From positions 1 to 64,000 of the forward strand of contig NZ_BMMV01000024.1 in the NCBI RefSeq assembly GCF_014646115.1: a DNA stretch of 64,000 nt, in the 5' to 3' direction. Within the stretch, counting starts at the first letter, position 1. Every line of letters begins with the position of its first letter. The notes below the pieces were generated by a model. The model was not told the origin of the DNA. It made no database searches and worked only from the letters and a program-made list of their open reading frames with translations. Shown one piece after another: positions 49,850-58,209 of this stretch. The DNA is from Streptomyces camponoticapitis (GTDB lineage: Bacteria > Actinomycetota > Actinomycetes > Streptomycetales > Streptomycetaceae). The position numbers and the translations under genes were made by a program.

Positions 49850-50164
49850 ATGGACGTCAACCTCACGCTCGTCCTGGCGGTCGCCGCCGTCGCCTGCGTC
49901 GCGATGCTCGTCGTAACGATCGTGCTGTTCGTCAAGGTGTTGCGGACCCGCGCGCTGCTGCGCGAGGCCGGGCTGCCGCTGAGCAACCGCGCCGCCTACT
50001 GGGGTGCCCTCATCTATGTGGTGAGCCCGGTAGATCTGCTGCCCGACCCCGTCTATCTCGACGACATCGGCGTCCTGCTGCTCGCCCTGAGGTCCCTGCA
50101 CGCGGCATCGGCCAAGGCGGTGGGCGGACCCCGACGGTCGGCGCGGCAGCGCGCCGACGCGTGA
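49850..50164 (+). CDS. DUF1232 (YkvA-like) small membrane protein
   Basis: A 104-residue protein. One hydrophobic helix (VLAVAAVACVAMLVVTIVLF) leads to the DUF1232 core AAYWGALIYVVSPVDLLPDP and DDIGVLLLALRSLHAA, whose YVVSPVDLLPD stretch is the family hallmark. Function unknown. The ATG at 49850 is chosen; GAGGAGG lies 11 bases upstream. It precedes a DUF2071 gene by 59 bases. Confidence 0.75.
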   Translation: MDVNLTLVLAVAAVACVAMLVVTIVLFVKVLRTRALLREAGLPLSNRAAYWGALIYVVSPVDLLPDPVYLDDIGVLLLALRSLHAASAKAVGGPRRSARQRADA

Positions 50165-50223
50165 GTCCGCGGGCGTACCGGCCGGTGCGCCCGCGGATCG
50201 GTCGGCTCTGCGATCCTGGAAGC

Positions 50224-50988
50224 ATGGCGTTCACCCCGTCGGTCCCCGGACCGATCTCGGCGGATCCGCCCGGCACGCCGACCGGTCTGCTGCTCACGCA
50301 GTCCTGGCTCGATCTCGCCTTCCTGCACTGGGCCGCCGACCCGGCGGACGTGGCGCCGCTCCTGCCGACGGGCACTGTCCCCGACACCCTGCACGGCAGG
50401 ACCTACATCGGGCTCGTCTCGTTCCGGATGCACCGGGTGGGCTGGTTCCGGCTACCCGGCATTCCGTATCTGGGGACCTTCCCCGAGACGAACGTCCGCC
50501 TCTACTCGGTGGACACGCACGGGCGCCGGGGCGTCGTCTTCCGGTCGCTCGACGCGTCGCGGCTGATCCCCGTCGCGGTCGCGCGGGCCGCGTTCCGCCT
50601 GCCGTATCTCTGGTCGCGCATGAGCGTCGAACGGACCGGCGACACCTTCACGTACACGAGCAGACGGCGCTGGCCCGGCCCCCGGGGCGCGAGCAGCCGG
50701 ATCGAACTGCGGGTCGGTGGGCGCCTGGAGGAGCCGAGTGAGCTCGAACACTTCCTGACCGCGCGCTGGGGCATGCACAGCACGTTCTTCGGCCAGCAGA
50801 TGTATCTGCCGAACGCGCACCCGCGCTGGGCGCTGCACCACGCGGATCTCGTGGAGTGCACCGAGGATCTGGTGACGGCGGCGGGGCTGCCCGCGCCGGC
50901 CGGGGACCCGGTCAGCGTGCTCTACTCGCCGGGCGTCCCGGTGAGTTTCGGACGGCCCGCGCGTCCGGGCGGCATCCCGACTCCCTGA
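50224..50988 (+). CDS. DUF2071 (YqjF-like) family protein
   Basis: A 254-residue protein of the YqjF/DUF2071 family: LTQSWLDLAFLHWAADPADV, LPTGTVPDTLHGRTYIGLVS, GIPYLGTFPETNVRLYSVDT, then FTYTSRRRWPG and FLTARWGMHSTFFGQQMYLP. The fold is beta-rich and related to acetoacetate decarboxylase; the biochemical role is not established. GGAAGC precedes the ATG. A strong terminator follows. Confidence 0.8.
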   Translation: MAFTPSVPGPISADPPGTPTGLLLTQSWLDLAFLHWAADPADVAPLLPTGTVPDTLHGRTYIGLVSFRMHRVGWFRLPGIPYLGTFPETNVRLYSVDTHGRRGVVFRSLDASRLIPVAVARAAFRLPYLWSRMSVERTGDTFTYTSRRRWPGPRGASSRIELRVGGRLEEPSELEHFLTARWGMHSTFFGQQMYLPNAHPRWALHHADLVECTEDLVTAAGLPAPAGDPVSVLYSPGVPVSFGRPARPGGIPTP

Positions 50989-51032
50989 CGAAACCGGGTC
51001 GGGCGGCGACACACACCCGTTCCCAGATCCCT

Positions 51033-51081
51033 GAACGCGACGGATCGCGGACGAGGAGGCCTCGTCCGCGATCCGTCGTTC
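51033..51081. terminator. Bidirectional terminator
   Basis: GACGGATCGCGGACGAG (51039-51055) pairs perfectly over 17 bp with CTCGTCCGCGATCCGTC (51061-51077), loop GAGGC, extended by GAAC/GTTC. It separates the converging DUF2071 and carbonic anhydrase genes. Confidence 0.85.
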
Positions 51082-51115
51082 ACCGTGCGGAGGCCCTTGC
51101 CGGGCCCCGGTCCGG

Positions 51116-51868
51116 TCAGCTGATTCGGTGGACCAGCTGGGTGTTGAGTTCGTAGCGCGCGCCGACGATCTCCAGCTCGCCCGCGGCCACCTTGGCCGCG
51201 AGATCGGCCTCGCCCGCCAGACGCGAACGGACCAGTTCGACCTGGGCGCTGACCGTGGCGTCCACCCGTGCATCACCCTCCTGCGAGTGGTCGATCGCGG
51301 GCTTGATCTGGTCGGCTATGTACTGGATGTGAGCGGGCAGGGACTCCCCGGTCTCCTCCGCGTGCACGGCGGCGGCGACGGCGCCGCACGACTGGTGCCC
51401 GAGGACGAGGACGAGCGGGATACCGAGTTCCAGGACGCCGTAGGCGACGCTGCCGAGCACGGCCTCGTCCAGGACCTCACCGGCCGAGCGGACGGTCATG
51501 AGGTCGCCGAGCCCCTGGTCGAAGACCAGCTCCGGCGGTACCCGGGAGTCGATGCAGCCGAGTATCAGCGCGAAGGGGGCCTGGCCGGAGACCAGTTCCT
51601 GCCGCACGGCCCTCGACTCGTTCGGGTGCTGCTGCTTGAAGGTGCGCCACCGGCGGTTGCCGGCCGAGAGTTCGGCCAGCGCGGCGGCGGGGGTGGCGGG
51701 CCTCCTGGTGCGCGAGATGGGCGTCCGGGTGGCGGCGCCCGCCGAACCGGCACCGGAGATGAGTGCGCTTCCGGCGGCGGTCGAGACCGCCGCGGTGGCA
51801 ACGGAGGCACGGAGCAGAGCGCGGCGGCTGGTCGTCACCGGCGTCTGAGCATGTGGGGTGATTTTCAC
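51116..51868 (-). CDS. Tat-exported beta-carbonic anhydrase
   Basis: A 250-residue beta-class carbonic anhydrase with a Tat signal (SRRALLRASVATAAVSTAAG) and a cleavage region near GAA-TRTP. The zinc ligands are in ILGCIDSRVPPE (Cys, plus catalytic Asp-Arg pair) and LGHQSCGAVAAAV (His and Cys). AGNRRW and the LMTVRSAGEVLDEAV strand are typical. Hydrates CO2 outside the cytoplasm. The AT-rich TAATAT about 30 bases upstream on the minus strand, with TTGGCA further up, may be its promoter. Confidence 0.88.
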   Translation of the reverse strand: MKITPHAQTPVTTSRRALLRASVATAAVSTAAGSALISGAGSAGAATRTPISRTRRPATPAAALAELSAGNRRWRTFKQQHPNESRAVRQELVSGQAPFALILGCIDSRVPPELVFDQGLGDLMTVRSAGEVLDEAVLGSVAYGVLELGIPLVLVLGHQSCGAVAAAVHAEETGESLPAHIQYIADQIKPAIDHSQEGDARVDATVSAQVELVRSRLAGEADLAAKVAAGELEIVGARYELNTQLVHRIS

Positions 51869-52024
51869 GTACGGACGCTAACGTCCCTAATATTAAAGGA
51901 CTTTCATGGATGCCAACTCTTGATGGGCCCTTGAACATCCCTTGGCTATCCATGATCCGAGCGTGACCACGGCCGATTCCTTCGCGACGTTCAGTCGCCG
52001 AAGAGACCGTCGGCACAGGTGCGC

Positions 52025-52666
52025 TCAACTCACGCCGCGCGGCCGGAACTGGATGCTGATGCGCGCGCCCACCGCCCGCGTCGTCTTGGGGATCGCGTGC
52101 TCCCAGGTGCGCTGGCAGGAGCCGCCCATCACGATGAGGTCGCCGTGCCCGAGCGGCTTGCGTACGACGGAGCCGTGGCGCTGCCGGGGCCGCAGCACCA
52201 GATCGCGTGGGGCGCCGACGGAGAGGATCGCGACCATGGTGTCCTCGTGGGAGCCCCGGCCGGTGCGGTCGCCGTGCCAGGCGACCCCGTCGTGGCCGTC
52301 CCGGTAATAACAGAGGCCGGCACTCACGAAGGGCTCGCCCAGCTCGTCGGCGTAGTACGCGCTCAGCGCGTCGCGCGCCTCCGCCAGAACGGGGTGCGGC
52401 AGCTCCTCCCGCCCGCCGTCCCGCTCTCCGTAGAAGGCGAGCAGCCGCGGCACCGCCACCACCCGCTCGTACATCTGCCGACGCTCGGCGCGCCAGGGCA
52501 CGCCGGAGGCCAGCTCCTCGTGCAGGGCGTCGGCCCCGGTGAGCCAGCCGGGAAGCAGGTCGATCCACGCGCCGTCGCCCAGCACGGTCCGCCGGACGTC
52601 CCTGAGCGGACCGAGCCGGATCTCGTCGGTCTGGTCGAAGAGCGAACCCTGTGCGTGTGCTGCCAT
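52025..52666 (-). CDS. alkB: AlkB-type 2-oxoglutarate-dependent dioxygenase
   Basis: A 213-residue AlkB-like dioxygenase. The iron ligands are His and Asp in VAWHGDRTGRG (about residue 135) and His in RTWEHAIPKT; the 2-oxoglutarate arginines are in TRAVGARISIQFR. LCYYRDGHDGVAWHGD and VAILSVGAPRDLVLRPR are family-typical. It oxidatively removes N-alkyl lesions from nucleic acids. ATG at 52666 is chosen (MAAHAQ); 52684 is in frame. Confidence 0.85.
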   Translation of the reverse strand: MAAHAQGSLFDQTDEIRLGPLRDVRRTVLGDGAWIDLLPGWLTGADALHEELASGVPWRAERRQMYERVVAVPRLLAFYGERDGGREELPHPVLAEARDALSAYYADELGEPFVSAGLCYYRDGHDGVAWHGDRTGRGSHEDTMVAILSVGAPRDLVLRPRQRHGSVVRKPLGHGDLIVMGGSCQRTWEHAIPKTTRAVGARISIQFRPRGVS

Positions 52667-52769
52667 GCGCTCCAGCATAACCACACAGTCGAACGTACGA
52701 GCGATTAGAGCGTCCCGGTGCCCTGTCCCGGGCCCCGCCCTTCCGGCCGCCGCCGGCCGGTGACCGCGC

Positions 52770-53714
52770 TCAGCCGAAGCAACTCGCCGGGCGGGCGTTC
52801 ACGGGGTCGAGGGCGTTGAGCACCATCCGGTACATCACGTCGCTGTAGGCGATGCCCAGATGCGCGCTCATGTCGACCGGGCACGCGTCCTGGAGATCGA
52901 GGTTCTCCACCGGGGCGTCGGGACCGGCTTCGAGGTACTGCTGGCGGTAGGGGGTGACCACTTCGTCGGTGCGCGTGACGACGGTCGTGTACCGCACGCC
53001 GGGCACGGTGTCGCCACCGGCGTCCAGCCGCGCGTTGACGTCCGAGCCGATCGTCTGGTCCTTCGCCGACTGTCCGGCCATCTGCGCCGTGGTGTCCAGC
53101 ACCCGCAGCGACTTGGCGAGGGTCGCCATGCCGGAGGCCGTCGTCCCGTGGTTGCTGGGCGCGATGCCCACCAGCCGATGCGTCTTCGCGGCGCCCCCGT
53201 CGAACGTGAGGTACCAGCGCGGCAGCAGCCCGCCGCCCTGGGAGTGTCCGACCAGGTCGGCCTTCTCCGCGCCGGTGGCGTCCAGAACCCTGTCGACGAA
53301 GGCGGCCACCTCCTTGGCGGACTCGGGGATGTGGCCCCTGCCCTTGAACACGTCGCCGTCGGGCGCGCCGTAGTTGAGGGCGTAGACGCAGTAGCCGGCC
53401 TTCTTCAGTACGGGCGAGAGTCCCGACCAGTTCGCGTAGGCGTTCGCCCAGGTGCCGTGGATCAGCACGACGGGGAGCGGGTGCGCGGCGCTCGGCCGGC
53501 AGGTCCAGTGGTTGGCGCCGGACGGCGACCTCTCGGGGGCCGTCTGCGACTGGGCGAACGCCGCCGAGAACTTCGCCAGGCCGGTGTTGGGGGCGACCGC
53601 CGAGGTGCGGGCGGAGCCGGAGGGAACGGAGGGGGACGAGGACGAAGGCGCCGCGGCCGCGACAGCGATCAGTGCGGATCCGGCCAGCGCGGCGGCGACG
53701 TGTCCGAGCTTCAA
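52770..53714 (-). CDS. Secreted lipase / alpha/beta hydrolase (EstA-like)
   Basis: A 314-residue secreted esterase or lipase. A TTG start at 53714 with GGGAG five bases upstream begins an export signal (KLGHVAAALAGSALIAVAAA). The oxyanion region is VVLIHGTWANAYANW, the nucleophile elbow DLVGHSQGGGLLPRW (Ser about 185), and the C-terminus has a likely disulfide pair with the catalytic His in MSAHLGIAYSD. It resembles Streptomyces extracellular triacylglycerol lipases. The 223-bp gap to the next gene upstream shows nothing. Confidence 0.83.
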   Translation of the reverse strand: MKLGHVAAALAGSALIAVAAAAPSSSSPSVPSGSARTSAVAPNTGLAKFSAAFAQSQTAPERSPSGANHWTCRPSAAHPLPVVLIHGTWANAYANWSGLSPVLKKAGYCVYALNYGAPDGDVFKGRGHIPESAKEVAAFVDRVLDATGAEKADLVGHSQGGGLLPRWYLTFDGGAAKTHRLVGIAPSNHGTTASGMATLAKSLRVLDTTAQMAGQSAKDQTIGSDVNARLDAGGDTVPGVRYTTVVTRTDEVVTPYRQQYLEAGPDAPVENLDLQDACPVDMSAHLGIAYSDVMYRMVLNALDPVNARPASCFG

Positions 53715-53937
53715 CGGGGCTCCCGTGCGTGAGGCCCCGCTCGGCCCCGTGGCTGGTCCCGGCCGCGGGGGCTCAGGGACACGGGGCGGAGGAGGGCGTC
53801 TTTCGATGACGCCCGCCATCCGATCCCATGCGGATTCCCCGGAGCGGGATTGCCCCATCGGTGGGCGCGGAGCGCGCGCCGGCGGGTACGGGTGCGCGCG
53901 GCCCCGCCCCGCCTGGGCCGGTCGGGAGCCGGAGCTC

Positions 53938-55287
53938 TCAGGAGCGGGCGGTGAAGGGCGGGTGCGTCCCGTTGAGGTAGTGGTCACCGATGTCGCGGAG
54001 CCGGTGGGCGGGTGAGCTCTGCGCGGTCAGCGCGCGGGCGTTGCGCCAGAATCTGTCGAGCGCCGGGCCACCGTCGAAGGACGTGGCCGCCTCGGTGAGT
54101 TCGAGGATGCGCGTGGTGATGTCGACGGCGGACCTGCCGGTGACGGCCTCGGCGGCGGCTACCAGGACGGCGATCTCGGCGCGCTCGTCCATGCCGATGT
54201 CCCGCCCGGTGCGCAGCCCTTGCTCCAGGGCGTCCGTCGCGCGTTCCACGACGGCCGCGGCGGTGTGGGCGGCGGTCGCCAACTCCCCGTAGGCGAGCAG
54301 GAGATACGGGTCGCCACTGGGGCGTACCGCGTACGTGGCGGCGTCCGGGGCCGCGGAGCGCGGCGCGGGACGGGCCGCCCGGCTGACGTCGCGGGCCTCG
54401 GCGAGAGCGCCCTCCGCGATGCCCAGGGCGACATGGCTGAGGACGAGCCGCAGGGCGAGGGGCGCGAGCGCGGTGTACGCGGAGACCGCGTGTTCGTCGC
54501 GTGGCGTCGCGCCGAGGATGTCGCCCGCGCCCACGGGCACGTTGTCGAAGTCGACGCTCCCCGCGCCCGTGAGCCGCTGGCCGAGGCGGTCGTTGTCGGT
54601 GCCCGCGAGTACGCCGGGGTGGGCCGGGTTCACGAGCGCGATCAGCAGTTCGCCCGTGTGCGTGGACGTCGCGCCGACGACGAGCCGGTCGGCGACGGTG
54701 ACACCGGCGGCGAAGGTCCTGCTTCCGTTGAGCAGATGGCCCGACGCGGTCGGCGAGAGGGTGAGGCCGGGGCCGGCCTCCGGATCCGGGATGTCGGTGG
54801 CGCCGCCGAGGAGCCGGCCGTGGGCGAGGGCGGGCGGCTCGTGTCCGGCGGCCAGGTCTTCCCCGTGCGCGCCGAAGAAGCGGCTGCTCCACGAGAGCAC
54901 GTAGTGCCGCGCGATGAGCTCGCCGATGGAGCCGTCGGCCGCCGCGATCTCCCGGATCACGGCAGTGGCGGTGCGCCAGTCGGCGCCGCCGTGACCGCCA
55001 CGGCCACCGTGTCCGTCCGGATCCAGCGAGGCGCCGGGATCCGTGAGGCCCCGGCCGAGAAGGGCGGGTGGCGTCAGGAGCGCGGGCAGACCGGCTTCGC
55101 GCAGCCGTGCCACCTCGTCGTACGGCGGCTTGCCCGCCCGGTCGCGGGCGATCGCGTCGGCGGCGAGGTCGTCGGCCACCTCCCGTGTGACGCGCGGCCA
55201 CATGGCGTCGTCGGGTACGGCGGGCTTGTCCAGGGCGGCGGTTCGGACCACGGGTTTCGTCGGCACGGTGCCGGCCACCTCCAACAT
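53938..55287 (-). CDS. Acyl-CoA dehydrogenase-fold flavin monooxygenase (DszC/SfnB-like)
   Basis: A 449-residue acyl-CoA dehydrogenase-fold protein. The N-terminal helices have DDLAADAIARDRAGKPPYDE, the middle has IREIAAADGSIGELIARHYV, and HLLNGSRTFAAGVTVADRLV with VDFDNVPVGAGDILG is the flavin region. It lacks the catalytic Glu context of true acyl-CoA dehydrogenases and resembles DszC/SfnB-type FMNH2-dependent oxygenases of organosulfur use. ATG at 55287 is chosen; the GTG at 55302 lies inside a dyad. It follows a CysR-like Rrf2 gene on the same strand. Confidence 0.78.
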   Translation of the reverse strand: MLEVAGTVPTKPVVRTAALDKPAVPDDAMWPRVTREVADDLAADAIARDRAGKPPYDEVARLREAGLPALLTPPALLGRGLTDPGASLDPDGHGGRGGHGGADWRTATAVIREIAAADGSIGELIARHYVLSWSSRFFGAHGEDLAAGHEPPALAHGRLLGGATDIPDPEAGPGLTLSPTASGHLLNGSRTFAAGVTVADRLVVGATSTHTGELLIALVNPAHPGVLAGTDNDRLGQRLTGAGSVDFDNVPVGAGDILGATPRDEHAVSAYTALAPLALRLVLSHVALGIAEGALAEARDVSRAARPAPRSAAPDAATYAVRPSGDPYLLLAYGELATAAHTAAAVVERATDALEQGLRTGRDIGMDERAEIAVLVAAAEAVTGRSAVDITTRILELTEAATSFDGGPALDRFWRNARALTAQSSPAHRLRDIGDHYLNGTHPPFTARS

Positions 55288-55295
55288 CCCTAGTT

Positions 55296-55316
55296 TTCCC
55301 ACTGGATTAGTAGGAA
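55296..55316 (-). promoter_or_regulatory. Candidate sulfur-regulon (CysR/CymR-like) operator
   Basis: TTCC, any base, ACT, five bases, AGT, any base, GGAA forms a 21-bp dyad (55296-55316) directly before the DszC-like gene. Rrf2-type sulfur regulators use similar TTCC/GGAA-type dyads. Such a regulator is encoded just upstream. Confidence 0.5.
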
Positions 55317-55408
55317 TACTGGCACGGAGTCATCGCTCTCCCAAGTGCGCGTTCATATGGTGGACTCGTGTTCCGGTCAGCGAAACCGAACGGGGACCGG
55401 CGCGCGGG

Positions 55409-55867
55409 TCACGGGTTGGTCCAGGCCTCCGGGTCCGCCGCGAGCGCGGACACGCCCTCCGGCAGCCCGGCGGAGGCCACGTCAGCCAGGGTCACCAGTT
55501 CCAGGATCTGGCGGACATTCGCCCTGAGCGCGATCCACAGCGGCAGCAGGGACTCGGCGGGGCCGGTGTACGAGAGCTCGGGCGGACGGACCCCGCGCAC
55601 CGAGACGAGAGGTCCGTCCACCGCGCGGATGACATCGGCGATGGTGATGGAGTCCGCGGCCCTGGCCAGCCGGTACCCACCGTTGCCGCCCCGCCGGCTC
55701 ATCACCAGCCCGCCCCGGCGCATGTCGTTGAGGATCCCTTCGAGGAACTTGTGCGGGATGTCCTGGGCGGCGGCGATCGCCTCCGCCTTCAGCGGAGCCT
55801 CGTCGCCGGACGACACGAGCTCCAGCGCGGCACGTACCGCATAGTCCGCTCTGGCTGAAATGCGCAT
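55409..55867 (-). CDS. Rrf2 family regulator, CysR/CymR-like
   Basis: A 152-residue Rrf2 protein starting MRISARADYAVRAALELVSS. The recognition region is DIPHKFLEGILNDMRRGGLV and the wing RRGGNGGYRLARAADSITIA. It has no cysteines in the usual Fe-S loop, as in CymR/CysR regulators of sulfur metabolism that respond to O-acetylserine status. GATACT six to seven bases before the ATG implies a leaderless mRNA. It sits between an NtaA/DszA monooxygenase and a DszC-like gene, its likely targets. Confidence 0.85.
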   Translation of the reverse strand: MRISARADYAVRAALELVSSGDEAPLKAEAIAAAQDIPHKFLEGILNDMRRGGLVMSRRGGNGGYRLARAADSITIADVIRAVDGPLVSVRGVRPPELSYTGPAESLLPLWIALRANVRQILELVTLADVASAGLPEGVSALAADPEAWTNP

Positions 55868-55943
55868 GCGCGCAGTATCGCGCACGGGCTCCGTCCCGCT
55901 CCCGTCCCCGCCTGCCCTCCTCCGTCGCCGGACGGGCCGCCCG

Positions 55944-57302
55944 TCAGCCGGTACCGGCGGGACTCCCCACCGAGTCGAACAGCCGGTTGGCCGGGCGCGG
56001 CAGTCCGTAGTGCTCGCGCAGCGTGGTGCCGGTGTACTCCGTACGGAAGAGGCCACGCTCCTGGAGGATCGGCACGACCTGGTCGACGAAGGCCGCAAGG
56101 CCGGACGGGAGCAGCGCGGGCATGATGTTGAAGCCGTCCGCCGCGCCACTGTCGTACCAGTGCTCGATGGTGTCGGCCACCTGCTCGGCGGTGCCCGCGA
56201 AGGTGCGGTGTCCGCGGCCCCCGCCGAGCCTGCCGATGAGCTGACGTACCGTCAGGCGCTCTCGTCTGCCGAGCTCCACGATCAGGGTGAAACGGCTCTT
56301 GGCTCCCTCGATCTCGTCCTCGGTGGGGATGTCGTCGGGCAGCTCCTTGTCGAGCACCAGCCGCTCCTCGGGGACGCCGAGGAGGCGGGCCAGCTGCCGG
56401 CGGGCGTACTCGGGGACGATGTGCCGGTCCAGCTCCGCGTCCAGTTCCAGTGCGTCGGCCTCCGTGTCGCCGATCACCGGCACGATCCCCGGCAGGATCT
56501 TGATGCCGTCCGGGTCACGCCCGAAGGCCACCGTGCGCTGCTTGACGTCCTTGTAGAAGGCGACGCCCTCCTCCAGGGTCTGCTGGGCGGTGAACACCGC
56601 CTCCGCGTAGCGCGCCGCGAAGTCCTTGCCGTCCTCGCTGGATCCGGCCTGGACGAGGAGGGGATAACCCTGCGGGGAGCGCCGCACGTTGAGCGGCCCG
56701 TCGACCCGGAAGTGGGGTCCGCGGTGCTCGATCCGGCGGACGCGTTCGGCGAGCGCGTGGACGCCGCGCTCCTTGTCGGCCACCACCGCGTCGTCTGCCC
56801 AGCTGTCCCACAACTTCGTTGCCACTTCGAGGAATTCGGCCGCGCGCAGATAGCGCTCGTGGTGCGCCGGGGTGTCGTCCAGACCGAAGTTGCGGGCGGC
56901 GTCGGCGCCTGCCGTGGTGACGATGTTCCAGCCGGCGCGCCCGCCCGAGACATGGTCGACGGAGGCGAACCTGCGGGCCAGGTTGTACGGCTCGTTGTAG
57001 CTGGTGGACGCGGTGGCGATGAGACCGATCCTGCTGGTGACACCGGCGAGGGCGGTCAGCAGCACGGTGGGTTCCAGGATGCTGGAGGGCCGGCGGCCGG
57101 GGTCGCCGTGCAGGACGGGGCCGTCGGCGAGGAAGAGGGAGTCGAGTCTGCCCCGCTCGGCGATACGGGCCAGATTCTTGTAGTGCTCGACGTCCGTGCC
57201 GTCGGTGGGGCTCTGCGGGAGGCGCCAGGCGGCCTCGTGATGGCCGGCCGTCATCAGGAAGGCGTTGAGGTGCAGGGGCTTGCGGTCGGGGTCGCGTGAC
57301 AT
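55944..57302 (-). CDS. LLM-class flavin-dependent monooxygenase (NtaA/SnaA/DszA family)
   Basis: A 452-residue luciferase-like monooxygenase: LHLNAFLMTAGHHEAAWRLP at the start, LFLADGPVLHGDPGRRPSSI, TRIGLIATASTSYNEPYNLA, SGGRAGWNIVTT and PLLVQAGSSEDGKDFAARYA are the NtaA/DszA signatures. It uses FMNH2 from a separate reductase to oxygenate sulfones, nitrilotriacetate-like or related compounds. The flavin reductase is the next gene upstream on the same strand (91 bases). GGGAGAAG precedes the ATG. Confidence 0.87.
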   Translation of the reverse strand: MSRDPDRKPLHLNAFLMTAGHHEAAWRLPQSPTDGTDVEHYKNLARIAERGRLDSLFLADGPVLHGDPGRRPSSILEPTVLLTALAGVTSRIGLIATASTSYNEPYNLARRFASVDHVSGGRAGWNIVTTAGADAARNFGLDDTPAHHERYLRAAEFLEVATKLWDSWADDAVVADKERGVHALAERVRRIEHRGPHFRVDGPLNVRRSPQGYPLLVQAGSSEDGKDFAARYAEAVFTAQQTLEEGVAFYKDVKQRTVAFGRDPDGIKILPGIVPVIGDTEADALELDAELDRHIVPEYARRQLARLLGVPEERLVLDKELPDDIPTEDEIEGAKSRFTLIVELGRRERLTVRQLIGRLGGGRGHRTFAGTAEQVADTIEHWYDSGAADGFNIMPALLPSGLAAFVDQVVPILQERGLFRTEYTGTTLREHYGLPRPANRLFDSVGSPAGTG

Positions 57303-57392
57303 GGGGCTTCTTCTCCCTGGGGCGGGGGGGCGACGGCTAGGGGGTTACGGCTGCGGGGCCCGCGGCTGCGCGGCTGCGGCTGCCGGTACGGC

Positions 57393-57899
57393 TCAGAGCG
57401 CGAGATAGCGGCCGTCGTGGAAGAGCAGCGGGCGCCGGTTCTCGTCGTGCTCGGCGTCCTCGACCCGGCCCACGACGATCCGGTGGTCACCCGCGGGAAC
57501 GATCTGCTGGATGCTCAGCCGCAGCCAGCCGGCCACGTCGTCGAGTACGGGATCCCCCTCCGGCAGACGGTGCCAGGCGGTCGGCGCGGCGAACCTGTCG
57601 GCGCCGCTGGTCGCGAACGTCCGTGCCAGCGGCTCCTGTTCGGCGCCGATGAAGTTGACGACGGCCGACGACGCGCGCTCGATCGTCGGCCACGACGACC
57701 CCGAGAGGGCGATACCGAACGACACGAGCGGTGGGGCGAGGGACAGGGACGTGAGCGAGGTGGCGGTGAATCCGACCGGGCCGTGACCCGCGTCGGCGGT
57801 GATGACCACGACGCCCGCCGGATATCGGCGGAAAGCCTTCTTGAAGCGCTCCGGGGCGATGCCCGCGGTGAGTTGCGGCGACGACACTATGAGAGTCAA
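57393..57899 (-). CDS. Flavin reductase family protein
   Basis: A 168-residue flavin reductase: FKKAFRRYPAGVVVITADAG, GPVGFTATSLTSLSLAPPLV (flavin site), FGIALSGSSWPTIERASSAV and the C-terminal HRIVVGRVEDAEHDENRRPL with LLFHDGRYLAL. It supplies FMNH2 to two-component monooxygenases such as the LLM enzyme immediately downstream. A TTG start at 57899 is preferred; GGGGGAG lies just before it. First gene of the presumed sulfur-acquisition operon. Confidence 0.87.
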   Translation of the reverse strand: MTLIVSSPQLTAGIAPERFKKAFRRYPAGVVVITADAGHGPVGFTATSLTSLSLAPPLVSFGIALSGSSWPTIERASSAVVNFIGAEQEPLARTFATSGADRFAAPTAWHRLPEGDPVLDDVAGWLRLSIQQIVPAGDHRIVVGRVEDAEHDENRRPLLFHDGRYLAL

Positions 57900-58209
57900 C
57901 GTCTCCCCCAGGAAGAGAGGTGGAATCAGCGGAAATGGGCGGGCGCCGGCCGTGCGGGGAATGTGCGTGCGTACGCGTGCGAGCAGGCGGCCCGGGGCAC
58001 GTCGAGCGGGCCGGACGCCGTCACCGGTGAACCGAGGGGTGGACCGTGGCGCGAGGAGAATTCAGCCGCGGAGGGAATTCAGGCGCGACAACAGAGGCAG
58101 GGCACGTACCGCGGAATCCGCTGCCGAATGGTCATGAATTCATTGTCGGTCGCGCCTTCGGGCCGGGTCAACAATGCAACTCTTTGAATTAACTCGGCTC
58201 GGCCCGCGG
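57900..58209 (-). promoter_or_regulatory. Upstream region of the flavin reductase operon, with promoter and repeats
   Basis: No gene is seen in 310 bases. On the minus strand TTGACC, 18 bases and GACAAT (near 58146-58171) form a promoter. ATGAATTCAT (58134-58143) is a palindrome, and GAATTCAGCCGCG/GAATTCAGGCGCG repeat in tandem 17 bases apart (58058-58087). The repeats may bind the operon's regulator; they do not resemble the TTCC/GGAA dyad at 55296. Confidence 0.45.
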
